Numbered from the stretch's first letter, positions 26,885-35,634 are shown. The stretch: 64,000 bases of DNA from Xylanimonas protaetiae (GCF_004135385.1 NZ_CP035493.1:1736001-1800000); one strand, 5' to 3'. A program made the numbers and translations. Notes: a model not told the origin generated them from the sequence alone.

Positions 26885-27108
26885 TGGCCGTCGACCTGCG
26901 CCCGCTGCACGAGTGGGTGACCCTCTGGGCGGCCGAGCACGACATCGACGCCGTCGACCTCGAGGCTCGCGCGATCGCGCACCTCGAGGACCTCGGCGAG
27001 CTCGACGGCATCGAGCGCGGCACGACCCACCGATGGCTCGTGACCCGAGCCTCCGCCGACCGCCTCCTGACCGGCCTCGCGCAGACCGGCGAGCACGACC
27101 GGCTCTGA
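26884..27108 (+). CDS. small protein of unknown function
   Basis: Protein of 74 residues starting MAVDLRPLHEWVTLWAAEH, acidic and helical, last gene of the cluster. ATG 26884 shares one base with the upstream TGA; a GTG at 26881 is an alternative start. No family recognised. Confidence 0.65.
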   Translation: MAVDLRPLHEWVTLWAAEHDIDAVDLEARAIAHLEDLGELDGIERGTTHRWLVTRASADRLLTGLAQTGEHDRL

Positions 27109-27124
27109 CCCCGTCGACGGGCGC

Positions 27125-27511
27125 TCAGGCGTCGTCGCGTACCGACGGCGGGCCGTCGTGCTGCTCGGCGCCGTCGGGCCCGCGCCAGGGCACTGGCCGG
27201 CGGGGGATGGTGCGGTAGACGTCGTCGGCGTCGACCCACAGGAGCAGCTCGCGCGTGCTCGAGGGGGCCCCGGGCGGCGGGATCATGACGAGGACCAGGG
27301 TGTCGGTCCAGCGGATCGCCCACCCGGGCACCATCTCGTCCCAGCCGTCCCACTCCAGTCGCACGATGCAGTAGATGTGCCCCTGCGGTCGCACCGAGAC
27401 GGTCGACGGCACAGGGCGCTGGTTGAGCGGGCTGGGAGCGGGCAGGTACTCGGCCGCGTACCCCGGTCGCCCCGGTGTCGGCTCGCGCAGTCCTCGGCCC
27501 TCTCCGGTCAT
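27125..27511 (-). CDS. hypothetical protein, convergent with the left-end cluster
   Basis: Protein of 128 residues with a Pro/Arg-rich start and a beta-rich middle (GHIYCIVRLEWDGWDEMVPGW, TRELLLWVDADDVYRTIP is separated by a turn). ATG 27511 with GGGGAAG just upstream. No family recognised. It ends 16 bases from the stop of the plus-strand cluster. Confidence 0.55.
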   Translation of the reverse strand: MTGEGRGLREPTPGRPGYAAEYLPAPSPLNQRPVPSTVSVRPQGHIYCIVRLEWDGWDEMVPGWAIRWTDTLVLVMIPPPGAPSSTRELLLWVDADDVYRTIPRRPVPWRGPDGAEQHDGPPSVRDDA

Positions 27512-27601
27512 CTTCCCCACGGTACTCGAACAGGTGTGCGAGAAAGAAGTGTGGCGCAGTTCAGATCGGCGTCGGCGACATCCAGCGGGAGCGCCGCGGT
27601 G

Positions 27602-27948
27602 ATGTGCACGGTGCTCGGCGCGACGTGGACACTGATGCAGCAGCCCACCGTCTCCGCCCCACGTGAGGTCACCCCGAACGGCCGTGCCGCCCGTGCCGCC
27701 CGACGTGCCGGGCAGCCCGCCCCGACCGTGTCGATCATCGACCTGCGCCGCATGCAGACCTACCGGGAGGACGACGACGGCGCCGAGCCCAGCCGCACCT
27801 ACCACCACCGGTGGGTCGTGCGCGGGCACTGGCGACAGCAGGCCCAGGCCGGTCGTTGCGCCGGCCAACCTGGGTGCCATCCTATGTCAAGGGCCCCGAG
27901 GGCGCTCCGCTCCTGCGCGTCGAGCACGTCAACGTCTGGCGCCGCTGA
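27602..27948 (+). pseudogene. frameshifted remnant of a conserved actinobacterial protein
   Basis: Reading from about 27602 gives TWTLMQQPTVS ... SIIDLRRMQTY ... YHHRWVVRGHWRQQ, then the frame goes wrong; one frame back the sequence continues as GPGRSLRRPTWVPSYVKGP ... VEHVNVWRR and stops at 27948. Together these read as one C-terminal region of a type I remember from actinobacterial mobile-element proteins, ending in VWRR. A one-base deletion near 27845 breaks it, and the N-terminal part is missing. It is probably debris from an older insertion at this tRNA. Confidence 0.6.
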
Positions 27949-28080
27949 CCACCGGACGTGACGATGCCGCCCACCCTGACCGCGGTCCCGTAGCGCTCTG
28001 AGTGGACGGCATCGCACGCGATGGCCCGCCCACCAATCGTCACACCCAGATCCCCGTCCGTCCCGGGTGAAGTCCGGGCA

Positions 28081-28122
28081 CGAAGAAGCGCCCCCGCTCA
28101 CCCGTGCGGGTGAGCGGGGGCG
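28081..28122 (-). terminator. intrinsic terminator of the prophage late operon
   Basis: Perfect 15-bp stem (28089-28103 with 28108-28122), loop of 4, followed on the minus strand by CTTCTTC. It lies 14 bases after the last minus-strand gene and marks the left end of the late transcript. Confidence 0.85.
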
Positions 28123-28135
28123 ATGTCGGGTTAGG

Positions 28136-29614
28136 TCAGGCGCCGTAGATCTTGGTCGCGCCGAGATAGAGGCGTGGCACGATCGCTGAGCCGAGAGCGA
28201 ACCCGCTGACGTGGTTGTTGCCGACGGCGTGCGGCGCCGAGGCGGCCACGGCGGACATCAGGACCGGCTCGACGCCGTACCAGGTCGAGATCGGCCCGTA
28301 GGAGTTGTCGACGCCGGGTGTCGCGTAGAGCGCGGAGTCGGTGTACCTGTACTGGCCGTTGGGTGGGACGGTGACGTAGGTGTCGCCGGTGTCGGTGTGA
28401 GCGCCGGGGACGTGCAGGCGCGGCTCGGCCGCCGAGACTGCATCCGACGTGGCGAAGAAGTCCGCTGCGGACGGGTACCCGCCCTGCGGGAAGAACCACG
28501 TCACCCAGTAGATGCGGCCGGGCTCGAGCAGCACGGGCCGCTCGAACGCGATCCTCGCCAGAGACCCGGGGGTCACGGACGCCACCGTGCCGCCGGCGAG
28601 GTAGGTGTCGGGCAGTGTCGCCGACGGCGACGACGCGGTCATCAAGGCGGCGTAGTGGCGTGCCGGCCCGTGCAGGTACCCGGACGGCAGCCAGCACGCC
28701 GCAGCGGTCGCGAGCAGCGGCTCGGCGCCCCCGTCGATGTAGAACGCGGTGCCGAGCACGCGCGCGTCGTCGTCCTGCACGACCAGGGCGTTGCGCTGCG
28801 CCTGGGTGAACGCCGTGATCTCTGGCGCGCCCGGAGCGGGGATCGCGGTGGGCGCTTCGAGCACGGGCCGCTGGTGACTGATGTACTGCGTGAGCACCTG
28901 GCTGAACTGCGTGTCGAACGGCACATAGGTCGACGCCGCCGACATCTTGCGGGTGTAGTCGGCCCCGGAGACATTGACGGGCCCGACCTCCTGCCCGTAC
29001 CCCATGTACCCCTGCCGGGCCGGGGTCGTGGACGCGGCGTCCGCGCCCGCCGACGCGAACTTCGCGGACGCGACGTGGTCGACGTGGTCGATGCCGTAGG
29101 GCGCCAGGTGGTTCAGGTGCCGGATGACGGTCGCGCCGTAGTAGTCGATTGCCGCGGCGATCAGCGCGATCAGCCCGGCCCGCGTGTACTCGTTGGCGCC
29201 GTCGAGGGACACGACCGAGGCGGTCGCTCCCGTCCACAGCCGCATGAGGTACGCGGACGCGGTGTCCGGCTCGCCCGGCACGGTCGGCTCGCCGCCGTCG
29301 GGCAGGCGCACGAACACGAGCTTGATCTGCGTGCCCGCCAGCGCGGAGACCGTGACGGCCTTGCCCGCGAGGGTGACCGTCGACGTCGTCCAGGTGTTGG
29401 CGACACCGGCCATCTGCGCCCACGCGGCGCGCACGCCGTTCTCGCGCGACTGCGCATACCCTGACGCCCACGTCAGGCCGGCGTTTCCAGCGGTGAGGTA
29501 CAGGGTGCCGATCGGGGTTGTGGTCCCGGCCTGGTCGACGTCGTGCAGGATGTCCGGCGACAGGAAGTACAGGTCGTCGTCCTGGTGGGCGACGACGTTG
29601 AGGATCGACGTCAT
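28136..29614 (-). CDS. PIG-L/LmbE-family deacetylase with DUF4082-like C-terminus
   Basis: Protein of 492 residues. The N-terminal half is a PIG-L (GlcNAc-PI de-N-acetylase, LmbE) domain: zinc-site motif VVAHQDDDLYFL (His10, Asp13) and the later His pair in GIDHVDHV. The C-terminal part (from about residue 330) resembles DUF4082: FERPVLLEPGRIYWVTWFFP with a Tyr-Pro-rich strand pattern. No signal peptide. Being last in the late operon, directly after and coupled to the tail fibre gene, it is probably a virion or cell-surface sugar-modifying enzyme used in adsorption (inference). Start ATG 29614 shares a base with the fibre stop. Confidence 0.82.
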   Translation of the reverse strand: MTSILNVVAHQDDDLYFLSPDILHDVDQAGTTTPIGTLYLTAGNAGLTWASGYAQSRENGVRAAWAQMAGVANTWTTSTVTLAGKAVTVSALAGTQIKLVFVRLPDGGEPTVPGEPDTASAYLMRLWTGATASVVSLDGANEYTRAGLIALIAAAIDYYGATVIRHLNHLAPYGIDHVDHVASAKFASAGADAASTTPARQGYMGYGQEVGPVNVSGADYTRKMSAASTYVPFDTQFSQVLTQYISHQRPVLEAPTAIPAPGAPEITAFTQAQRNALVVQDDDARVLGTAFYIDGGAEPLLATAAACWLPSGYLHGPARHYAALMTASSPSATLPDTYLAGGTVASVTPGSLARIAFERPVLLEPGRIYWVTWFFPQGGYPSAADFFATSDAVSAAEPRLHVPGAHTDTGDTYVTVPPNGQYRYTDSALYATPGVDNSYGPISTWYGVEPVLMSAVAASAPHAVGNNHVSGFALGSAIVPRLYLGATKIYGA

Positions 29615-31116
29615 CAGCTCGCCACGATCACGTAGAGCGTCGTCGGGCTCTTGGAACTGAGGGCGTCGTAGGCGGCCTGCGTGATCGAGGTGATCGCAGT
29701 GATGCCGGTGCCCCCGACCTTTGCGTCAAGCGCCGCCTGCAGCCCAGCGGTCTTCGCCACAGGGAATGCGCCGTCAGGCACGACAGGTGCTGCCGCGAAC
29801 GTCTTGACGCCGGCCACCGTCTCCGCCCCGGACTTGTGGAGCACCGCGGTGTCGTCGGCCTTGCCCGCCAGCGCAGCAGCCTGCGCGGTGCTCACGGGCT
29901 TGGCGGCGTCGGACGTGTTGTTGACGGACCCTAGGCCGACGTCTGCCGCGCCGAGGATCACGGTGCCGGTACGCCCGGCGACCGATGCCACGTAGACGGT
30001 CGAGGTGGGCAGTGCACCCACATCGCCCGCGTCGAGGCTGACGGTGCCGGTCTTGCCGTTGACGGAGTCGACCGCCCCACCGCCGCCCGTGCCTCCGCCC
30101 GCCGGCGGAGTAGCCCAGGTGCCATCACCCCGCAGGAACACCCCCGCGCCGGGGGTTCCGGAGCCCAGCCGGGCGGGCGAGATCACACCCGTGCCCGCGT
30201 TCACCTGGGACGCGTTGACGGGGTTGTTGACCCCGGCCTTCGAGTCGAGCGCCGCCTGCAGCCCGGTCACGTCAGAGACCGTGTGCGTGTGCACGACCGA
30301 CGCCTTGCCCGCCAGCGCAGCAGCCTGCGCGGTGCTCACGGGCTTGGCGGCGTCGGATGTGTTGTCGACCTGACCAAGACCGACGTCGCCCTTGACGAGC
30401 GCTACAGCGCCTGTCTTCCCGGCCACTGAGGTCACCGCACCGCCCGACCCGCTCCCGCCCGTCCCAGTCGCGACCGTGACGTTGCCGGATGCGTCCGGGT
30501 AGGCGCCGTTGACGGTGCGCACCACGCCCACGGCCGATGCCGCTGCAGCCGAGGACGCGCCCTCAGCCGCGACCTGCGCAGCCGCCGCTGCGGTCGCAGA
30601 TGCCTGCGCGGCCGCCGCGATCGGAGTCACCTGCGCGGTGACGGCTGCACCGACCTGCGCGGGGATGCCGCCCACAGCGCCCGAGACCGTCGCGAGAGCT
30701 GTCGCAGTCACCGCGTCGACGGCACCGGCAAGACCGGCCTGCGCGGCCTGCGCCGCGGCGCGCGACACCTCCGCATCCGAGCTCGCCACGCTCGCAGCGT
30801 TCCGCGCCGCGAGCGCCACCTCCCGCATGACCTCCTCGAAGCCGATCCCTCCCTGGAGTGTCGACCCGGGATCACGCCAGTCGAGGTACAGGTCCTCCGG
30901 GGTGTCCGTCTCGATGATGAACGGCGGCAGCGTACCGATCGGGGACACCGTCAGCAGCGACGACGGGATTGGGTCCAGCGACCCCGTCTCGATGATCGGG
31001 TAAGCGGTGGTGGTGCCCCGCACTACCACCTGGATGCGCTGCCCAGCGAGGTTGATCGCAACCTGCCCAGTCGCCTGGTTGAGCACGATCGCTGTGTTGA
31101 TCGTCCACTGCGCCAT
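29614..31116 (-). CDS. tail fibre protein with tandem repeats
   Basis: Fibre-like protein of 500 residues. The N-terminus (residues 1-85) looks like an attachment domain; residues about 100-200 are Ala-rich and probably coiled coil; then come at least three tandem units built on SV(A/N)GKTGxVxLxxxDVG followed by NTSDAAKPVSTAQAAALAGKA, and a terminal TLYVIVAS. Such DVGLG..VDNTSD repeats are typical of phage fibre shafts. ATG 31116, ten bases after the small zinc protein gene. Confidence 0.87.
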   Translation of the reverse strand: MAQWTINTAIVLNQATGQVAINLAGQRIQVVVRGTTTAYPIIETGSLDPIPSSLLTVSPIGTLPPFIIETDTPEDLYLDWRDPGSTLQGGIGFEEVMREVALAARNAASVASSDAEVSRAAAQAAQAGLAGAVDAVTATALATVSGAVGGIPAQVGAAVTAQVTPIAAAAQASATAAAAAQVAAEGASSAAAASAVGVVRTVNGAYPDASGNVTVATGTGGSGSGGAVTSVAGKTGAVALVKGDVGLGQVDNTSDAAKPVSTAQAAALAGKASVVHTHTVSDVTGLQAALDSKAGVNNPVNASQVNAGTGVISPARLGSGTPGAGVFLRGDGTWATPPAGGGTGGGGAVDSVNGKTGTVSLDAGDVGALPTSTVYVASVAGRTGTVILGAADVGLGSVNNTSDAAKPVSTAQAAALAGKADDTAVLHKSGAETVAGVKTFAAAPVVPDGAFPVAKTAGLQAALDAKVGGTGITAITSITQAAYDALSSKSPTTLYVIVAS

Positions 31117-31125
31117 GGTCGGCTC

Positions 31126-31245
31126 CTAGTCGAAGAAGTCGGTCTCGACGTCCCAGACAGCGCACTGCTCGGCTGCCTTCTGGGACCGGTACTCGGCGCC
31201 GCACTCCTCACACTCATGGCGTGCTGCGCCGTCGGGGGTTGCCAT
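31126..31245 (-). CDS. zinc-ribbon microprotein (39 residues)
   Basis: Tiny protein starting MATPDGAARHECEECGAEYR and ending WDVETDFFD. CxxC plus a later Cys (QKAAEQC) and a His suggest one zinc site. It fits tightly between the holin and fibre genes (gaps of 1 and 9 bases), which supports it as a real gene. Function unknown. Confidence 0.6.
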   Translation of the reverse strand: MATPDGAARHECEECGAEYRSQKAAEQCAVWDVETDFFD

Positions 31246-31246
31246 G

Positions 31247-31537
31247 TCAGGCCTCGGGCGGCGTGTAAATCGGGGGCTTCGCGGAGCCGAGGACGATGCG
31301 GGTCATCCAGTCGGGAAGACGCGGCTCGAGCGCACGCCAGATCGCGTACCAGGCCGACTCAGACCCGGCAACGACGACGAGGACGGCTGCGGGGGACGTC
31401 AGGTCGATGCCTAGGCTGTCGAGCACGTGGACGGCCCACGGGGCATGGATGCCGAGCCAGGCGAGGAGCGCGCCGACGACCAGGCCCCACGCCTTGGGGA
31501 CGTAGGTGCGCAGCAGGGAGACGATGCGGTCAGACAT
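31247..31537 (-). CDS. holin-like membrane protein
   Basis: Protein of 96 residues with two hydrophobic segments (about residues 14-30, WGLVVGALLAWLGI, and 48-62, SPAAVLVVVAGSESAW) and a charged C-terminus, placed directly after the endolysin. Size, topology and position fit a phage holin. ATG 31537 with AGGAGGAA upstream. Confidence 0.75.
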   Translation of the reverse strand: MSDRIVSLLRTYVPKAWGLVVGALLAWLGIHAPWAVHVLDSLGIDLTSPAAVLVVVAGSESAWYAIWRALEPRLPDWMTRIVLGSAKPPIYTPPEA

Positions 31538-31552
31538 GGTGGGTTCCTCCTG

Positions 31553-32763
31553 TCAGTACCGGCCCGAGCGGGCGGTGGCGAGGTTGAGGGCGTGCTGGTG
31601 CAGGTTGGTGGTCTCCGGGCCGGCTTCGCCGTCGAAGTCCTCGACGCGCGCGCCCCGGCCGAGGATGGCGGGGGCCTGGGTGTTGTAGAGCCAGAACTGA
31701 CGGACCTTGACGGTCTTGGGACCCTCGTCGCCATCGATATCGAGGGCAGGCCTCCCAGTCAGGTCCCGGATGTGCACTGCGGCGACGACCCCGTTGAGGA
31801 AGCGCTGGTCGGCCTTGATGAGCGCCGAGTCCTCACCGTCGATGACACCGTCGATCGGGGTGGCCATGACCTCCTGCCAGCGGGCGATCGTCTTCGGGCC
31901 GCGCTTGCCGTCCTCGTCGAGGCGCACCGACCCGTCCGCGTTGCGCGGCTCCGCCGGCACAGCGGGGCGGGTACGTCGAGTGCGGCATCGAGGGCCTTCG
32001 CGGTGTCCGGGCCAGGGATGCCGTCGACGGTGAGACCGTGCGACGCCTGGAACGCGGTGGTGGCCGCGATCGTCTTCGGGCCGCGCTTGCCGTCGGCGCC
32101 ATCGGCGCCGAGGTCGTACCCGAGCCGGATGAGCTTGGCCTGCTGCGCAGCGATCCACTCCTGGGAGTAGCCGCGGTTGTCCCACGACGGCGTCGGGGCC
32201 TGCGCGACCGGCACCGTGCCCGGCTGAGTCGACCCGCGGAGCTGGGCGACGTGCGCGGCGACCCGGCCCAGGAAGTAGTCCCAGGGGAACGCGGGGCCCG
32301 GGTCCCAGTGCGTCGACTTCTTGTAGACGCGGTTGACGTCGACGTGCCCGGCGAAGCCCTTCTGGCCGGCGCGGATCTGCTCGTCGGTCAGGTGCCGGAT
32401 CGGGATGCCGCCCTCGATGACCCACTCGGCCGCGCACAGGGCAGTGACCTCGAGCGCGGCGAGCGAGTAGGCATCCGCCCAGTCCTCCGGGGTCTGGCGG
32501 GCATACCCGGCGATCTCGATGTTGCGCGAGCGGGAGTTGACGCCGGGCATCGTCCAGGCCACGTACTGGTCCTCGATGACCCGCACCCGCGAGTCGCAGT
32601 CGGTGCACCAGTGCGCGTCGGCCTGCTGGCTGTCGAAGTATCGGGCGACGTTCTCCGCGGTCTGCGGAAGCTCCGGGGCCTCCATGGTGTGGATGCCGAT
32701 GATGTCGAAGCTGCTGAGCACGACCTTGCCGCGGTTCTTGATCCTGATCGTGGTGGTGACCAT
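31553..32763 (-). CDS. endolysin (N-acetylmuramoyl-L-alanine amidase), split by a frameshift
   Basis: Peptidoglycan-cleaving lysin. Residues 1-185 are an amidase_2-type domain (IGIHTMEAP start; GHVDVNRVYKKSTHWDPGPAFPW near 140-165 carries the second His and the HWDPG motif). A peptidoglycan-binding repeat follows (GADGKRGPKTIAATTAFQ). Near 31965 the frame runs into 70 unrelated residues, while one frame back it continues with two more DG..GPKT repeats and ends at 31553 (TARSGRY). A missing base in the CCCGCCCCGC run is the simplest cause; there is no good slippery heptamer. ATG 32763 with GAAGGAG upstream. Confidence 0.85.
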
Positions 32764-32815
32764 GGTGGGCTCCTTCGGGCATGCGAAAGGCCCGCCACTC
32801 TGGACGGGCCAACGG
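32764..32815 (-). repeat. start-associated hairpin element, copy 1
   Basis: On the minus strand: hairpin GGCCCG-N10-CGGGCC, then TTTCGCATGCCC, then GAAGGAG and the endolysin ATG. The same hairpin/CATGCCC/Shine-Dalgarno arrangement recurs at 48309, 53296 and 58959. It combines a terminator-like stem with a ribosome site. Confidence 0.6.
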
Positions 32816-32829
32816 GGTGTGGTGCCTGC

Positions 32830-33180
32830 TCAGGACCAGGCGATGTGCGGGAGCGCCCAGGCGAGGCCGATGCCACCGACGGTGGCGATCGCACCCAGCG
32901 CCCACAGGGCGACCTTGATGGTGGCGGCCAGCAGGCCAGCGGTGCTCGAGACGGTCAGGGCCAGCGCGGCGAGCTCCTCACGCAGCTTCGTGTCGGCTGC
33001 CTGGAGGTCTTCCACGTCTTCCTCGGTGTTCTCGACGCGGCGGGTCAGGTTCTCCATGGAGGTGCGCAGGATCGCGTTGTTCTCCGCAACCTGGACCGCG
33101 AGGGCTTGGACGGACTCGGCGAGGCGGGAGACGTCCGTGGTGACCCGGAGGGCGTCGTGGACTGCGTCCGGGCCGGTCAT
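32830..33180 (-). CDS. coiled-coil membrane protein (XhlA-like, lysis module)
   Basis: Protein of 116 residues: a heptad-rich coiled coil (about residues 20-75, ENLTRRVENTEEDVEDLQ) followed by one or two C-terminal membrane helices (LLAATIKVALWALGAIATVG). This is the layout of XhlA-type holin accessory proteins. Its ATG overlaps the upstream stop (ATGA), and the lysin follows. Confidence 0.7.
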   Translation of the reverse strand: MTGPDAVHDALRVTTDVSRLAESVQALAVQVAENNAILRTSMENLTRRVENTEEDVEDLQAADTKLREELAALALTVSSTAGLLAATIKVALWALGAIATVGGIGLAWALPHIAWS

Positions 33181-34436
33181 GGCAGCAGGGGTAGGGCGCG
33201 CACGCAGAGGCGTCGCACCATGTAGGGCGGCAGGTTGTTGTGCGCGGCGCCGCCACCAGTCGACCCGGACGCGCCAGTGAAGTTGGGCAGGTCGACGGTG
33301 TGGCTGTGACTGCCGGCGGGGTCGGTGAGGACACCGGGCTGCGCATAAGTCGCTCCCCAGCCTTCGCCGACGTAGTTCCACCTCGTGTTGATCACGGCGG
33401 GGTTGCCAGCCACCACGACTTGCCCGTGCTGGTGGGAGCCTTCCGTGGACGTGGTGACGGCGCCGTGGTCGTGGTTGATCGCGTGCGTGTGGCCGGGGAT
33501 CTCGGTGGAGTTGAGCGTGTGCGTCTTCGCGCCGCCCGTCTTCCCGACCGTGTTGAACTCGGTCTGGGAGGTGTCGAGGCCCACGCTCGAGCGCCCTCCC
33601 GCGTTGGGGAGGTTGAACGTCGACGACCCGTCCCCGGCGCCGTACGTCGTGCCGTAGATCGCGAACAGCTCCGGGTACGTCGTGCGCGACACAGCCTGCC
33701 CGTTCTTCTCCAGCCACCCCGTCGGCACCGTGTGGAACTCGGCCTCCATGCCGACCGGGCAGGCGGCGTTGATCGCAGCCTTCAGCGCCGGGGCGAGGTC
33801 GGCTGCAGCGACGGCCAGGCGTGCCCACGTCGGACTTGATCCGGACAGCACCCGCACGAACTTCTCCGCCGGGTCGCGGTGCACCTGCGTGCCCAACGGC
33901 ACATCGGTCGGCAGGGCTGCACCGGCAGGCGTGTACAGGTTCGGGCCCGTCCACCGGCGCAGGTCCACCTTCGATGCCTGGTTCAGTGACTGCCCGGCCC
34001 TGCGGGTCACGGCCCACAGCGGCAGGAACTCCACCCCGGGACGTCCCTCGTCGATCGTGGGCAGGTCTGCCGACCCCTCCACCCCGGCGACGCAGACCAC
34101 CCGCACCGGGCCAGGGCTCGTCCCACCAAGCGATGGGTCGTACTTCAGGGCGACAATGTCCGTGCGGCCGTTCGTGCCGTTCGTCGCCGCGGGGATCGTG
34201 ACCGACTGCGTTGACCCCTGCGGTACCCAGTGCGCGAACCCGGCCACCACCGCAGCCGATTCCAGCGTCGTCGACCCGAGCTCAGCCACGTCCGACCCCG
34301 TTGGCAGGGTCAGGGAGTACGCGCTCCCGTTGGTGTCACCGACGATGCCAGCCTCGGTGCCGATCTGAATCCGCAGCATGCCTTCGGTCCACGGCTGCCC
34401 CGTGATCGGGCCTGACGCCTCCACACCTGTAGCCAT
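33177..34436 (-). CDS. tail-tip/collar-domain receptor-binding protein
   Basis: Protein of 419 residues. The C-terminal half has a phage tail-collar domain: GWLEKNGQAVSRTTYPELF, YGAGDGSSTFNLPNAGGRSS, then a His-rich GHTHAINHDHGAV and SHQHG region, which in related fibre tips binds metal. The N-terminal 190 residues look like a virion-attachment domain. Coupled to the tail gene upstream and the XhlA-like gene downstream. Likely determines host binding. Confidence 0.85.
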   Translation of the reverse strand: MATGVEASGPITGQPWTEGMLRIQIGTEAGIVGDTNGSAYSLTLPTGSDVAELGSTTLESAAVVAGFAHWVPQGSTQSVTIPAATNGTNGRTDIVALKYDPSLGGTSPGPVRVVCVAGVEGSADLPTIDEGRPGVEFLPLWAVTRRAGQSLNQASKVDLRRWTGPNLYTPAGAALPTDVPLGTQVHRDPAEKFVRVLSGSSPTWARLAVAAADLAPALKAAINAACPVGMEAEFHTVPTGWLEKNGQAVSRTTYPELFAIYGTTYGAGDGSSTFNLPNAGGRSSVGLDTSQTEFNTVGKTGGAKTHTLNSTEIPGHTHAINHDHGAVTTSTEGSHQHGQVVVAGNPAVINTRWNYVGEGWGATYAQPGVLTDPAGSHSHTVDLPNFTGASGSTGGGAAHNNLPPYMVRRLCVRALPLLP

Positions 34437-35602
34437 CAGCGGGTCCTCTCCAGGTTGGTGATGCGCCGCAGTGCGGCGCGCAGGATGCGTGCGGACTGGG
34501 TGCCGGTGGCACCCGCTCCGGGGGTGCCGATCGTGAGGCGCACCTGCTCGGCCTGGGCTGCTGTCACGGTCGTGGTCGCTTCGCGGAGGCAGTTGTCGAG
34601 GATGAGCGCGTCGAGCCCGCCGGGTAGTTCGAAGCCGAGCGCGTCGCCGAGCTGGTAGTCGACGCGGTAGGTCAGGTCGCCGTTCTGGTCGGCGTCGAAC
34701 GTGACCTGGACTGGGGGGGCGGCGTCTGCGAGGGCCGTGGTCGCCCGCTCGGTAATCTCGGTGGTGTTGCTGCTGATCGAGTAGTCGACCAGGCCCTCAC
34801 GGTGCATGGCCCAGTCGGCGATCGCGTCCGCGTCCTGGAAGAGCGCCGCGGTGCGGGCGGACTGGTCGCCGGCCGCGAACAGGACCGCGTCGGTGTACTC
34901 GGGTCGCTGGATCGACCACCGCAGGTTCGACACGAACGAGGTCGCCAGCGCTGAGTGGGGGTCGCCGAAGACGACGTCGGCTGACCTGTCGGTTCGGGCG
35001 GTCACGGTGGCGAGCAGGCGGGGCGTTCCGGTGGACTCGTCATGTGCCAGGTCGAGGATCAGGCCGCCGTTCTCAGCGAGTTTGGTCACGAGGTCGCCGA
35101 GGATGTCCATTCGGGCGCTGATCTGCGTGGACCCACCCCGACCGAGGGACGCTGGCAGGGTCACGTCGGTCATGCGGCGCGAGGTCAGCGCGGTGGCACC
35201 CAGGTTGGCGGCCAGGTACGCCAGCAGCACCGTCTCCCGGGCACCAGACCGGGTGTCGTACGCGGCGCCGAAGTTCGACGGCGTCGAGGTGAGGGCGTGG
35301 GTGGGGACGGGCCACGCGAGCCGGTCCCAGTAGCGGGCCTTGTCACCCTCGAAGGTGAGGGTCGCGGTGACCAGGTCGCCGGTCGCGCCGGTCAGCCGCC
35401 CGGACACGATCTGCTGCCCGTCCCGGTCGAGGATGCACCCGCCGCCACCTAGGAAGGCGGTGGCCTCCGCGGTGGGGGCTGTGATCGTCCACGTGTGGGG
35501 CAGTGAGTCCCGCTCGACCAACGTCAACTGGTCCCACCCAGTGACCGGGTCCTCGGTTCGGGTGAGGTCCGCGTTGCGCGGCCAGACCTCCCACAGAGCC
35601 AT
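34436..35602 (-). CDS. tail-hub protein, siphovirus Gp37-like
   Basis: Protein of 388 residues of the Gp37-like tail family seen in actinobacterial siphophages (residues WPRNADLTR, then VTGWDQLTLVERDSLPHTW at the start, and a late YRVDYQLGDALGFELPGG). It sits between the distal tail protein and the collar protein, as expected for a baseplate-hub or Tal-equivalent. Its ribosome site lies inside a hairpin, described separately at 35603. Confidence 0.78.
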   Translation of the reverse strand: MALWEVWPRNADLTRTEDPVTGWDQLTLVERDSLPHTWTITAPTAEATAFLGGGGCILDRDGQQIVSGRLTGATGDLVTATLTFEGDKARYWDRLAWPVPTHALTSTPSNFGAAYDTRSGARETVLLAYLAANLGATALTSRRMTDVTLPASLGRGGSTQISARMDILGDLVTKLAENGGLILDLAHDESTGTPRLLATVTARTDRSADVVFGDPHSALATSFVSNLRWSIQRPEYTDAVLFAAGDQSARTAALFQDADAIADWAMHREGLVDYSISSNTTEITERATTALADAAPPVQVTFDADQNGDLTYRVDYQLGDALGFELPGGLDALILDNCLREATTTVTAAQAEQVRLTIGTPGAGATGTQSARILRAALRRITNLERTR

Positions 35603-35634
35603 GACACCTCCCCGGGAGTCTCACCCGAGGTGTC
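35603..35634 (-). promoter_or_regulatory. hairpin masking the ribosome site of the Gp37-like gene
   Basis: A perfect 8-base inverted repeat (GACACCTC, with GAGGTGTC) directly abuts the ATG at 35602. The downstream arm contains the GGAGG Shine-Dalgarno sequence, so the fold would hide it. This could limit translation of the tail-tip protein relative to its neighbours. Confidence 0.5.

Noticed and set aside
25616-28135. Search for an integrase or excisionase at the left prophage end
   Set aside because: No tyrosine or serine recombinase motifs in any frame; the gene must be elsewhere, probably right of the window.
28211-29464. Long open frame opposite the PIG-L gene
   Set aside because: Shadow frame; the minus-strand reading has clear family motifs.
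31940-31990. Programmed frameshift in the endolysin gene
   Set aside because: No slippery heptamer in the right phase; a simple base loss in a C-rich run is more likely.
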